The position numbers were made by a program, and so were the translations under genes. Below, piece after piece: positions 56,192 to 64,000 of a stretch of DNA of 64,000 nt. The stretch is taken from positions 3,100,001-3,164,000 of the forward strand of contig NC_010506.1 of the NCBI RefSeq assembly GCF_000019525.1, given 5' to 3'. The notes under the pieces were generated by a model that saw only the letters and a list, made by a program, of their open reading frames with translations, did not search any database and was not told where the DNA came from. The stretch's first letter is position 1; every line of letters begins with the position of its first letter. Origin of the DNA: Shewanella woodyi ATCC 51908 (lineage in GTDB: Bacteria; Pseudomonadota; Gammaproteobacteria; Enterobacterales; Shewanellaceae).

Positions 56192-57706
56192 ATGCACTCT
56201 AAAAAACCTTTTTACATACTGGTTGCCCTGCTATTTATATCAGGCATAGCCGCAAGTGTATTTCGCGGTATCGAGCATAATGTCCCTTTCCTACCTGGCA
56301 AACAGGTCCAAAGCTGGGCTGTCGATGCTAAAGTTAGCTTTCAAGGTATAGGTGAGCCTGCAGAGGTCTCCTTCTCTCTTCCTAACGATCCTGCATTTGA
56401 AGTGCTTGTTGAGAATGCATCTTCACCTGGATATGGCCTGACAATAAGCCAAGATAACCAGGACCAAGAACGCCGCGCACTTTGGTCTGTACGCTCGGCA
56501 ACTGGACTGCAAAACCTTTACTACAAAGTCACACTGATCCCAACAGGGACAACACAAGTGATAGCAGAGCAGGAGCCTACTGCACCTAAAGACTTCATCT
56601 GGCCAGCAACAGAGAAAGATGCAGCTGAGCAGGTGATTAGTAAAGTTTGGGCTAAAAGTGCGACTAACTTAACCTTTGCCCAACAACTCAATAAGGCATT
56701 AAATGCTGCGGAAAGAACTCAAAACGTAGAGCTGCTATTAAGCAGCAATACCCCAACAAAGCTCTTCCTGCATATGCTTCACAGTAAAGGGGTTCCAGCG
56801 CAGGAGGTCAGTGGCTTATACCTTGAAGATCAGCGCCGTAGACAACAATTAAGTAGCTTTGTTGAAGTTTACAATGATGGTGAGTGGATACTGTTCGATC
56901 CATCAAACGGTACTCAAGGCCGAAAAGACAACTTACTACTTTGGGATCGCTCAGGGAAATCAACCTTAGATGTTACCGGCGGCGTTAACTCACAAGTTAA
57001 CTTCTCCATGCTACAAGACACACGCTCAGCCCTTGCCACCTCTTTGGATGTCATGAAAAATCAAGGAGCATTAGATTTCTCCTTGTATCAACTTCCACTT
57101 GAAGAGCAAAGCCTATTTAAAGGGATATTATTGATCCCTATTGGCGTGCTTATGGTCGTTTTTCTACGTGTTATCGTTGGACTTAAAACCTCTGGCACTT
57201 TCATGCCAGTGCTTATTGCCCTCGCATTTATTCAAACAACACTGCTCACAGGTTTAATTGGTTTCATTCTTATCGTAGCCTGTGGCTTGATGATCCGCTC
57301 CTACTTGTCACAGCTCAACTTACTGCTTATTTCACGAATATCGGCAGTGATCATTGTTGTTATAGGCATCATAGGCATATTTACTCTCCTGTCCTACAAG
57401 TTTGGTTTGAGCGAAGGCTTAACCATCACCTTCTTCCCGATGATAATCTTAGCTTGGACCATTGAGAGAATGTCTATCTTGTGGGAGGAGGAAGGTCCTA
57501 AAGAGGTACTTTTACAAGGCGGAGGAAGCTTATTTGTCGCAACACTAGCCTATCTGGCCATGAGCGCAACTTGGGTTCAGCACTGGGTGTTTAACTTCCT
57601 TGGTATTCATCTTGTGATATTGGCGATTGTCTTACTGATGGGACAGTATACAGGTTACCGTTTACTCGAACTTAGACGCTTTAAGCCATTGGCAGGGGAT
57701 AAGTAA
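56192..57706 (+). CDS. Inactive transglutaminase domain fused to seven membrane helices
   Basis: This is a 504-residue protein. An N-terminal membrane segment (about 7-24) precedes a periplasmic region (about 25-300) with a transglutaminase-like part: L-H-M-L-H-S-K-G-V-P-A-Q-E-V-S-G and V-E-V-Y-N-D-G-E-W-I-L-F-D-P-S. The catalytic Cys is not present where the fold expects it, so the domain is probably inactive and binds peptide. From about residue 305 to the end there are about seven hydrophobic helices. This matches the 7TM-transglutaminase-inactive family. The stop overlaps the next gene's ATG by one base, so translation is coupled. Confidence 0.85.
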   Translation: MHSKKPFYILVALLFISGIAASVFRGIEHNVPFLPGKQVQSWAVDAKVSFQGIGEPAEVSFSLPNDPAFEVLVENASSPGYGLTISQDNQDQERRALWSVRSATGLQNLYYKVTLIPTGTTQVIAEQEPTAPKDFIWPATEKDAAEQVISKVWAKSATNLTFAQQLNKALNAAERTQNVELLLSSNTPTKLFLHMLHSKGVPAQEVSGLYLEDQRRRQQLSSFVEVYNDGEWILFDPSNGTQGRKDNLLLWDRSGKSTLDVTGGVNSQVNFSMLQDTRSALATSLDVMKNQGALDFSLYQLPLEEQSLFKGILLIPIGVLMVVFLRVIVGLKTSGTFMPVLIALAFIQTTLLTGLIGFILIVACGLMIRSYLSQLNLLLISRISAVIIVVIGIIGIFTLLSYKFGLSEGLTITFFPMIILAWTIERMSILWEEEGPKEVLLQGGGSLFVATLAYLAMSATWVQHWVFNFLGIHLVILAIVLLMGQYTGYRLLELRRFKPLAGDK

Positions 57707-58668
57707 TGAGATTCGAATTTGCCATGCCTTCTTCGCTGCACAAGAGTGGCGTCTTGGGCATGAACAAGCGCAATATTGACTATATTGGTCGTTATAATCC
57801 GCGTAAGTTTTATAAGCGTGTCGATGATAAACTCACCACAAAACAGCTAGCGATAGCCAATGATATTGCCGTCCCTGCACTCATTGGTGTTGTACGTGAA
57901 CAACATGAGATTGAAGAGATCCCAGCTATGGTCGAGGGCGAATCAGGGTTTGTTATCAAACCTTCGAAGGGCTCTGGCGGTAAAGGGATCTTGGTAATCA
58001 CTAAAGTCGAAGGTGATCGCTACTTTAAGCCTAATGGCCAGGAGGTCACACACAGTGAAATCTATCGCCATGTATCCAACATCTTAAGTGGCCTATTCTC
58101 GCTTGGTGGTGCCCCAGATGTAGGTATCGTCGAGGGCTTGATCCAATTCGATCCTGTATTCGATGGATACTCCTATGAAGGTGTACCGGATATCAGATTA
58201 ATCGTCTACAAGGGCTTCCCTGTTATGGGGATGCTAAGACTTTCGACAGCAGCATCTGACGGTAAAGCGAACTTACACCAGGGCGCGGTTGGTGTTGGTG
58301 TCGATATTGGTACAGGTAAAGGGCTACATGCGGTGCAATTTGACACTCCAGTTGATCTGCACCCTGATACCAATAAAAAATTAACCGACATTCAGGTACC
58401 TCAGTGGGATTTTTTACTTAATACCGCCTCAAAAGCCTATGAGATGTGCGAAATGGGTTATCTGGGCACAGATATGGTACTTGATAAAGTGAAAGGGCCA
58501 CTTCTGCTTGAGCTTAACGCCAGACCAGGACTCGCCATTCAGATCGCAAATGGAAGGGGAATTCTTCCCTATCTAAATCATGTCGATTCGTTAGGCAACC
58601 ATAATATGACAGTAAGTAAACGTGTTGAATATGCTAAAAAGCATTTTAGCCATAACGCTGAAAGTTAG
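57706..58668 (+). CDS. RimK-like ATP-grasp ligase (alpha-L-glutamate ligase-like)
   Basis: This is a 320-residue cytoplasmic ATP-grasp enzyme. ATP-binding segments are G-F-V-I-K-P-S-K-G-S-G-G-K-G near residue 85 and the metal-binding E-L-N-A-R-P-G-L-A near 273. The N-terminus M-N-K-R-N-I-D-Y-I-G-R-Y-N-P-R lies in the first 30 residues. The family joins an amino acid such as glutamate to a carboxylate or peptide using ATP; the substrate is unknown. It overlaps the 7TM gene by 1 bp and the following gene by about 38-47 bp. Confidence 0.88.
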   Translation: MRFEFAMPSSLHKSGVLGMNKRNIDYIGRYNPRKFYKRVDDKLTTKQLAIANDIAVPALIGVVREQHEIEEIPAMVEGESGFVIKPSKGSGGKGILVITKVEGDRYFKPNGQEVTHSEIYRHVSNILSGLFSLGGAPDVGIVEGLIQFDPVFDGYSYEGVPDIRLIVYKGFPVMGMLRLSTAASDGKANLHQGAVGVGVDIGTGKGLHAVQFDTPVDLHPDTNKKLTDIQVPQWDFLLNTASKAYEMCEMGYLGTDMVLDKVKGPLLLELNARPGLAIQIANGRGILPYLNHVDSLGNHNMTVSKRVEYAKKHFSHNAES

Positions 58669-60364
58669 TTTTTTACTAACAGTTACAACGGCGGCTCAGG
58701 CCGCCGTTTCACCACTGCCCATACTCATAGATCAGTGTCTACAACTCCCCTCACCTGCAAAACAGCTCTCTCAATCTGACACTGAGCGACATACACAACA
58801 AAATACGCGCACCCAGAGTCATCAGTTAGAGCTAACTTTACTGAGCTTGTTTAACATTAAAGACCGCCTAGCCTATTACAAAACTTTCCCACTCAAGCCT
58901 CTATACAAAGAGGGGCTGCTCCAGTGCCAGCTCCGTCTTTCGGATATGGTTGATGACACCCTTAACCTGCCTCAGATCCATCAACTTGCCTCCTCCTTAC
59001 TAAAAAGTGGTGATCCAGAGTTAAGCCAACTGGGCATACGAGTCAAAAGATTAATTAACGAAAATAAAGCGCAAACCTTTAAGTCTCAACTCTATACTGC
59101 ATTGGCCAGCATCAGGCAGGGGCTGAGAAGTAAAGATCTGACCTTAACGTTTTCCGGCACATCATGCCAGCTTCCCGTTAATAGTCTTGAAGTAAATAGC
59201 ACTCAGGATAACTTTCATCAATCTATTGCTTCCTACTTACTTGAGCAGGATGACAAATCTTGTCAAAAACTTGTCTGGCAGGCATACCAAGGACGAGCGA
59301 AAGATAAAAGCACTCCGGCGTTAACCCGTATTGCCAACCTCAAGCATCGTGAAGCAATAAAAGCCGGATTTAAAGACCATAGCTCCCATGCATTATCAAA
59401 CCAGTTTCTCTCCTCAACAGAACTGGTGGGAGCTTTTCTCGATATAGAAACAGCCTTATTCAATACTCCACCGTGGGAGATAGGACAGAGATTAGCTGCT
59501 GCAGATAAGACGCTAGTCAAACAAGTCAGCTCAGCAACCTTTATTCAACAGATCTATGGTAAAGCCAAAAAACTTGGATTTAAATTTGAGGTAGTAACCG
59601 AGCATATTCATCGCATATGGCATCAAAATAGACTGTTAGGAGAGATCTATCTCAATACAAGCAAGCGCGCAGGCGTTTACAGGTTAAGAGCTCCCATTCT
59701 GGGGTTTCAGTTTGCCCAGATACAGCTCAATATGAAGCCAGAGCTCTCAAGCTTACGTGATAAACAACAGCTCGTGTCGGCAATGGCCACAGCAATATCC
59801 GAGCTCTCTAGTAGTAGTCATTACTATCTCGTCAACACCTTAGGTGAGACCTCTGACAGCTATCTTTTAGGCCAACTCTGGTTAACTGAGTTTCTCTCTG
59901 AAGACATACTGGAAGTTAAACAACCTGGAAGCAGAGAGGAGATAGCCAGTAAATATTCCACACAACTAAAAGTATTTCGCGCCAAAGTGGCTTTAAATTT
60001 TTATCAGAACAAGGACACGAAAACTTACCACGATCTCGCAGCTGAATTTAGTCATGCCTTTGGTCAAACTTGGTCAGAAACAGATAGTTACCCCTATAGC
60101 TTCTTTGCGCTTGCAGATCTCGGTCCACTCTATTATCAGGATATTTGGCAAGAAGCATTAGCCGATTTAATATTCCAAAGCACTAAGGGCTGTATAAACC
60201 AACAAAAAGTATTGGCGCAGTTGTTGATCAATGAAGATTCACTCAGCCTTAGCCAAGTCTTAACCACCTTGCTAGGTGAGCCTGTTGATCCCATTTCACT
60301 CATTAAAAGGATAGAAGATGTCTCCTACTCTAAAGACAAGTCTGCTCTCTCTTGCACTCTTTAG
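58631..60364 (+). CDS. M3-peptidase-like exported protein lacking the zinc motif
   Basis: With the ATG at 58631 (577 residues; a GTG at 58622 is possible) it starts with a signal peptide ending A-A-Q-A. The second half resembles M3 oligopeptidases: K-K-L-G-F-K-F-E-V-V, L-L-G-E-I-Y-L-N-T, and near the C-terminus L-G-P-L-Y-Y-Q-D-I-W-Q-E-A-L-A-D-L-I-F, which matches the M3 Y-Y-S-Y-x-W-x-x-x-x-A motif. Where M3 enzymes carry H-E-x-x-H, this protein reads A-T-A-I-S-E-L-S. No H-E-x-x-H occurs anywhere in it. It is therefore probably a pseudo-peptidase that binds peptides. Similarity was judged by eye. It overlaps both neighbours. Confidence 0.6.
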   Translation: MLKSILAITLKVSFLLTVTTAAQAAVSPLPILIDQCLQLPSPAKQLSQSDTERHTQQNTRTQSHQLELTLLSLFNIKDRLAYYKTFPLKPLYKEGLLQCQLRLSDMVDDTLNLPQIHQLASSLLKSGDPELSQLGIRVKRLINENKAQTFKSQLYTALASIRQGLRSKDLTLTFSGTSCQLPVNSLEVNSTQDNFHQSIASYLLEQDDKSCQKLVWQAYQGRAKDKSTPALTRIANLKHREAIKAGFKDHSSHALSNQFLSSTELVGAFLDIETALFNTPPWEIGQRLAAADKTLVKQVSSATFIQQIYGKAKKLGFKFEVVTEHIHRIWHQNRLLGEIYLNTSKRAGVYRLRAPILGFQFAQIQLNMKPELSSLRDKQQLVSAMATAISELSSSSHYYLVNTLGETSDSYLLGQLWLTEFLSEDILEVKQPGSREEIASKYSTQLKVFRAKVALNFYQNKDTKTYHDLAAEFSHAFGQTWSETDSYPYSFFALADLGPLYYQDIWQEALADLIFQSTKGCINQQKVLAQLLINEDSLSLSQVLTTLLGEPVDPISLIKRIEDVSYSKDKSALSCTL

Positions 60365-61418
60365 TATCACAGCAATCACGCCAGCCATTGCCGCTAAGAG
60401 TGATCTAGAACTAGATACCCCTACTCACCAACAGGTTTATGATGGCATAAAAAGTAATCTTGAAGATCACCTTTATCAGCTACCTCCCAGAGTCCAAGGG
60501 CATTATGGGATTAGACAATACCGAATGACTGGCAATGATATTTATGCGAACGCAGCCCTTGTTGATCTCTATGCAGTAACAGAGTCTCAAGCCTTCTACG
60601 CATGCCAACTAGATAAACCTGGCTTCATTGATACAGAAGCTAAGAAAGCGATATCAGTGCTCGGTAAAGGACCGAGAGCCAAAGCACGTAAAAAAGCCCT
60701 TAAACCATTTCCAGAGTTTCTTTTTTATACCGATGTATTGTTGCGCTTCTCTAGCCGTATCGATGAGTTTGGATTAACTGGCCCCTGTAATGACAAGCTT
60801 ATCTCAACGCTGAAGAAAGCTAACCTAGAACAGGGATTAACCGATAAGGCGATGATCAAATCATGGGCAGCCCAACTAATTAACTATGTATATTGGGCAA
60901 AGCAGCTCGGAGTTGGGGATTACCTTTCATCTTATAAACAAGCATTTATTGAAGTTTACCCCAATGAGAACGATCATAAATTAAGTAAAAAGCAGTTTAG
61001 AAACAAACTCTATGGCATGACACACTTTATTTTTGCTGCCAGTGAGTATTACCAACACCAAGTCGATGCCAAAGAGTTTGACTGGATATTGAAATACTTT
61101 GAAAACAACATCGAGCGGATACTTAAAGATGCAACTGACGATATTATCGCTGAAGTAGGGATAAGTTTTCATCTAGCTGGGCTATCAGATAACAAAGTGG
61201 TATCACTTACACAAAACCACATTATCAATGCCTATGATCCTAAAGAGCAGTTTATTTTATCCCCGATGGGAAATCCAGATATGGCAATGGGTGAGCATAG
61301 AAACGTGTTAGCCATGATGTTACTTGACTGGCCAAAGGAGCTTCATCAAGGTCCCTACTTCCATAAAATTAAAGCGACGAAGAAATACCTCCCTAAGCTC
61401 GTCGAGATAAAACAATAG
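60318..61418 (+). CDS. DUF3541-like exported protein
   Basis: This 366-residue protein has a signal peptide (T-I-T-P-A-I-A-A) and a mostly helical mature part beginning D-L-E-L-D-T-P-T-H-Q-Q-V-Y. It has segments H-Y-G-I-R-Q-Y-R-M-T-G and Y-G-M-T-H-F-I-F-A-A-S. From memory it fits DUF3541, a family with no known activity. A few conserved-looking His and Glu residues (E-V-G-I-S-F-H, G-E-H-R) could form a metal or active site; that is speculation. Its ATG overlaps the preceding gene by 47 bp, with AGGA upstream. It is the last gene before a 33-bp palindrome. Confidence 0.7.
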   Translation: MSPTLKTSLLSLALFSITAITPAIAAKSDLELDTPTHQQVYDGIKSNLEDHLYQLPPRVQGHYGIRQYRMTGNDIYANAALVDLYAVTESQAFYACQLDKPGFIDTEAKKAISVLGKGPRAKARKKALKPFPEFLFYTDVLLRFSSRIDEFGLTGPCNDKLISTLKKANLEQGLTDKAMIKSWAAQLINYVYWAKQLGVGDYLSSYKQAFIEVYPNENDHKLSKKQFRNKLYGMTHFIFAASEYYQHQVDAKEFDWILKYFENNIERILKDATDDIIAEVGISFHLAGLSDNKVVSLTQNHIINAYDPKEQFILSPMGNPDMAMGEHRNVLAMMLLDWPKELHQGPYFHKIKATKKYLPKLVEIKQ

Positions 61419-61425
61419 TTTTAAC

Positions 61426-61458
61426 CCCGTTGGCTTGAGCAGTGCTCAAGCCAACGGG
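61426..61458. promoter_or_regulatory. 33-bp perfect palindrome before the LysR gene
   Basis: Two 16-base arms (CCCGTTGGCTTGAGCA and its complement) surround one base, with no mismatch. It begins 8 bp past the DUF3541 stop and ends 2 bp before an ATG of the LysR gene. The T run needed for a rho-independent terminator is absent. It could be a terminator-like RNA hairpin or an operator. Confidence 0.7.
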
Positions 61459-61487
61459 CAATGTTATCGACCACAATGGGATCGAAC

Positions 61488-62387
61488 ATGGACAGAGCAA
61501 AATCAACCCTTGAACAATGGCGGATCCTTCAAGCTGTAGTCGATCATAGCGGCTACTCTCAAGCTGCCAAACAACTAAATAAAAGCCAATCCTCCTTGAA
61601 TCATGCGGTTGCAAAACTGCAAGATCAGCTTGGTGTACAACTACTTGAAGTCAAAGGACGAAAAGCCTACTTAACGGCTCAGGGAGAGGTACTGCTGAGA
61701 CGCTCTAGGCACATCACAAACTCTGTTAATGAGCTTGAACAACTGGCAAATAATTTAGAGAAAGGTTGGGAGCCAAACCTGACAATCGCCAGAGAGATTA
61801 TCTACCCCATGCCCACACTTGTTAACGCATTAAAACGATTCCAACCAGATAGCCGAGGTACAAGAGTCACGATTTTAGATTCAGTGATCAATGGGACTCA
61901 AGAGTTAATCCGCGACGGTGAGGTAGATATAGCAATATGTGGCGGAGTGCCACCAAAGGGGTTTATTGCAGAACCCTTGTGCCACATAAACTTCTTACTG
62001 GTGTGTCACCCCAATCACCCACTGTGCTCTGAAACAGTTATTGAAGATGATCTTATCTTGGCTCAACATCTACAGATAGTCATTAAGGACACAGGTCAAT
62101 CCATTAGCACTGAAGCAGGCTGGTTAAAAGCGGAGCAAAGATGGACTGTATCAAATTTTCATGAAGCGATAGAGATCCTTGAACAAAATATTGGTTTTTG
62201 TTGGGTACCTGAATATCTGGTTTGTAACTTAATCCAAGCGGGTAGACTTAAGAAGTTACGCTTAAAAGGAAACACCCACAAAAAAGCGCTATTGCACTTG
62301 GTGATCCCAAATCGCGATCTACAGGGACCAGCAAGTGAACATTTGGAGTCGCTAATTTTAAGAGAACATAAGAAAGATATTGATTAA
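61488..62387 (+). CDS. LysR-type transcriptional regulator
   Basis: With the ATG at 61488 the product is 299 residues; ATGs at 61461 and 61476 are in frame, but the first would sit directly on the preceding palindrome. The N-terminal helix-turn-helix (about 6-65) has G-Y-S-Q-A-A-K-Q-L-N-K-S-Q-S-S-L-N-H-A-V. The rest is a substrate-binding-like effector domain with D-G-E-V-D-I-A-I-C-G-G. No ligand can be read. It follows the five-gene envelope operon on the same strand and overlaps the end of the convergent SprA-related gene by 4 bp. Confidence 0.9.
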   Translation: MDRAKSTLEQWRILQAVVDHSGYSQAAKQLNKSQSSLNHAVAKLQDQLGVQLLEVKGRKAYLTAQGEVLLRRSRHITNSVNELEQLANNLEKGWEPNLTIAREIIYPMPTLVNALKRFQPDSRGTRVTILDSVINGTQELIRDGEVDIAICGGVPPKGFIAEPLCHINFLLVCHPNHPLCSETVIEDDLILAQHLQIVIKDTGQSISTEAGWLKAEQRWTVSNFHEAIEILEQNIGFCWVPEYLVCNLIQAGRLKKLRLKGNTHKKALLHLVIPNRDLQGPASEHLESLILREHKKDID

Positions 62388-63691
62388 ACAGAAAAACTTA
62401 AAGAGCTAGCGACACTGGATCTGGGCTCATAGCGCTCTGAAACAGTCTCTGTTAAATAGTGATGGGAGTCCGTCTCCAAAGTCATTGATTGGGCACTGAG
62501 CTGACTATTTATCTTATCAACTGAGTCAGACACAGGATTAACCTCATCAAGCTGAGGCTTAGTAATGGCGCCAGTTTCATCCACATCACCAGCCGTTGTA
62601 AACTTAGGAGGGTCAAAAATAGGGGTCTGATCAATACTCGATTGTGCACCAAGCAGTGGAGCCATCTCCTCAATAGAGGGCGCGTCGTTAACTCTTTGCT
62701 CCGCCAACTCAGCTCTAGCTTGATTTAACTTTCTCATCGCCTCTGCTGCCACTCGAATATCAGCCATAGAGGGATCGGTTGGTGCCATCGCAGCAGCGTA
62801 CACTTGCCTCATCTTGTTGATTGTCGCTAAAGGGTTACCTGGCACAGTAGAGATATCAATTGAGACCTCTCCGTCGACAGCATAACGTCTACCATCACTG
62901 CCCTGCTCATAACTTAGCTGTGGACTCTGAGCATGTACGCCACCTACAGTTGCATGCGCTTGTTCATGAGAGCGAACCTCCGCATCTCTCTTCGCTAGTT
63001 CAGCTAAGATCTTTTGCTCTAATACTAACGCTTTGGCACTGCTCTCTTCTGAAGCTTTATCTTCCTCTTGTGTTGATTCAAAAGGATTAAAAACTGGTTT
63101 ACTTCCTTCATCAATATGTTCAGGTCTTTCCTGACTAGGTTCGAGTGAAGGCTTGGATGCTGACTCTTGCCCTGAAAATACAGGAGATGCATCTGCACCA
63201 GTTACAGGGCTAAAACTTGTATCAGGTTCAAGTTGGGGCTCCTTAACACCTGTTATCTGGCTAGCGGGTAGTTCACCGCCCTGTTGTAATGCAGAGCTAC
63301 TTATATTTGTACTTGTACTCACCAAACCATTAATAGATAAGGCACCTTGAGTTAAACTAAAGCTGCTAGGGGGTAAAGAGGAACTTACGGGTGGCAATTC
63401 CGCGGTTAAGGTCGACTCAGCTCCTAACTCTGCTCCTATTTGAACACTTAAATCCGCTGCTGTATTGGCATTAAGTGAAGCATTATTAACTTCAACAGTC
63501 GGTGGTGCATGGTTTGAAGATAAAGTGCCTTTTAGGGTTGGCTTAGTCGATAACGAGCTTGGGGATGTAGAGTTTGGCGATACCGTTACAGTCGAAACAG
63601 ATGTCGAGTAGGATATTCCAGACAAGCGCTTTGTGGGCGAAAGGTTATCACTTCCCCCCGACAAAGCAGATGAAACATTAACGCCTAGCAT
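62384..63691 (-). CDS. SprA-related putative metalloprotease (CJM1_0395 family)
   Basis: This 435-residue protein has a long Ser/Thr/Pro-rich low-complexity N-terminal half and a conserved block around residues 225-320. The block includes R-S-H242-E-Q-A-H246, a possible H-E-x-x-H zinc motif, then Y-E-Q-G-S-D-G-R-R-Y-A-V-D-G-E-V and A-P-T-D-P-S-M-A-D-I-R-V-A. This is the SprA-related family, also annotated as putative metalloprotease CJM1_0395; activity is unproven. No clear signal peptide is seen. It follows the small gene at 63697 by 5 bp on the same strand, so the two are one unit. Confidence 0.8.
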   Translation of the reverse strand: MLGVNVSSALSGGSDNLSPTKRLSGISYSTSVSTVTVSPNSTSPSSLSTKPTLKGTLSSNHAPPTVEVNNASLNANTAADLSVQIGAELGAESTLTAELPPVSSSLPPSSFSLTQGALSINGLVSTSTNISSSALQQGGELPASQITGVKEPQLEPDTSFSPVTGADASPVFSGQESASKPSLEPSQERPEHIDEGSKPVFNPFESTQEEDKASEESSAKALVLEQKILAELAKRDAEVRSHEQAHATVGGVHAQSPQLSYEQGSDGRRYAVDGEVSIDISTVPGNPLATINKMRQVYAAAMAPTDPSMADIRVAAEAMRKLNQARAELAEQRVNDAPSIEEMAPLLGAQSSIDQTPIFDPPKFTTAGDVDETGAITKPQLDEVNPVSDSVDKINSQLSAQSMTLETDSHHYLTETVSERYEPRSSVASSLSFSV

Positions 63692-63696
63692 GGAAA

Positions 63697-63969
63697 CTAG
63701 ACCTCAATATTAATAATTGTACCCAAAGTTTCTGATGAGGTTTCTAGCACTTCAGCAGCGGCTTCACCTTGATTTTGTGCCTCAACGGCTGACACTAACG
63801 CTTCTGTTTTATCTACATTTTCAACGGGTCTAGCTTCTTGCGTCTCTGCACTTTGGGTCGGTTGAGCAGGTGGTGTTGGAGAGGCAACATCAACTGTGGC
63901 TTGTGTTAAACCAGTCTGCGCACTCTGCAACCCGACTTGACCGGATGAAAAACTGGGTGGTATTTGCAT
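63697..63969 (-). CDS. Small Ala/Gln-rich protein, unknown function
   Basis: This 90-residue acidic protein begins M-Q-I-P-P-S-F-S-S-G-Q-V-G-L and ends L-G-T-I-I-N-I-E-V. It is rich in Ala, Gln, Pro and Glu and lacks membrane segments. The L-G-T-x-I-N-I-x-V end loosely resembles YjfB-like putative motility proteins, but the rest does not help. It lies 5 bp upstream of the SprA-related gene on the same strand and probably pairs with it. The remaining 31 bp to the window end show no gene. Confidence 0.6.
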   Translation of the reverse strand: MQIPPSFSSGQVGLQSAQTGLTQATVDVASPTPPAQPTQSAETQEARPVENVDKTEALVSAVEAQNQGEAAAEVLETSSETLGTIINIEV

Positions 63970-64000
63970 AGCTTTGGCTCCAAGTCAGCTTCAAATAAAT

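Overview
The window looks like chromosome from a marine Shewanella or a very close relative (class Gammaproteobacteria). The evidence is the combination of a HexR-controlled zwf-pgl-edd-eda block beside pykA, a PsrA-type regulator in front of fadE, a rhombosortase gene, large tandem tRNA arrays with encoded CCA ends, an rsxABCDGE-nth cluster, cmoAB, and protein sequences that read as Shewanella versions of these families. Base composition is AT-leaning by eye. Identity was judged by reading only; no database was searched.

Layout. 1-101 is the start of a dmeF-like metal-efflux gene running off the left edge, divergent from ecotin (302-874). 947-8412 is central carbon metabolism: the Entner-Doudoroff and oxidative pentose phosphate genes on the minus strand, then hexR and pykA on the plus strand, with HexR-like operators between them. 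8535-11470 is a psrA-fadE fatty-acid oxidation unit. 11666-18085 holds an M2 peptidase, an NTF2-like protein, YchJ, a GAF-PAS-GGDEF-EAL protein and two small conserved proteins. 18211-26109 contains four tandem tRNA-Tyr genes, a cysteine-synthase-like enzyme, divergent queE and queC (with rhombosortase overlapping queC), uvrB, a gene-free stretch of about 1 kb with two DnaA-box-like sites, and nine tandem tRNA-Asn genes. 26285-34897 is a degenerate GGDEF/EAL membrane protein followed by the Rnf/Rsx electron-transport complex and nth. 34967-36260 holds a 27-residue YnhF-like membrane protein that is easily missed, gloA and an IS200-type insertion sequence. 36282-38813 is a TonB-dependent receptor.

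39483-45571 is a non-classical chaperone-usher pilus locus with DUF4402-type subunits. 45616-50406 is ruvB-ruvA-ruvC-yebC-aspS. 50578-53394 is a sensor with three solute-binding domains and a degenerate GGDEF. 53523-55338 is cmoA-cmoB. 55435-61418 is a tight five-gene unit: a retropepsin-like lipoprotein, an inactive transglutaminase with seven membrane helices, an ATP-grasp ligase, an M3-peptidase-like protein without zinc ligands, and a DUF3541 protein. The right end has a LysR regulator, a SprA-related putative metalloprotease and a small protein.

How they fit together. Sugar catabolism and its regulator are grouped. The queuosine precursor genes lie between arrays of two of the four tRNAs that receive queuosine. 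The two least understood loci are the five-gene envelope operon, whose parts suggest ATP-dependent peptide ligation coupled to proteolysis, and the DUF4402 pilus locus.
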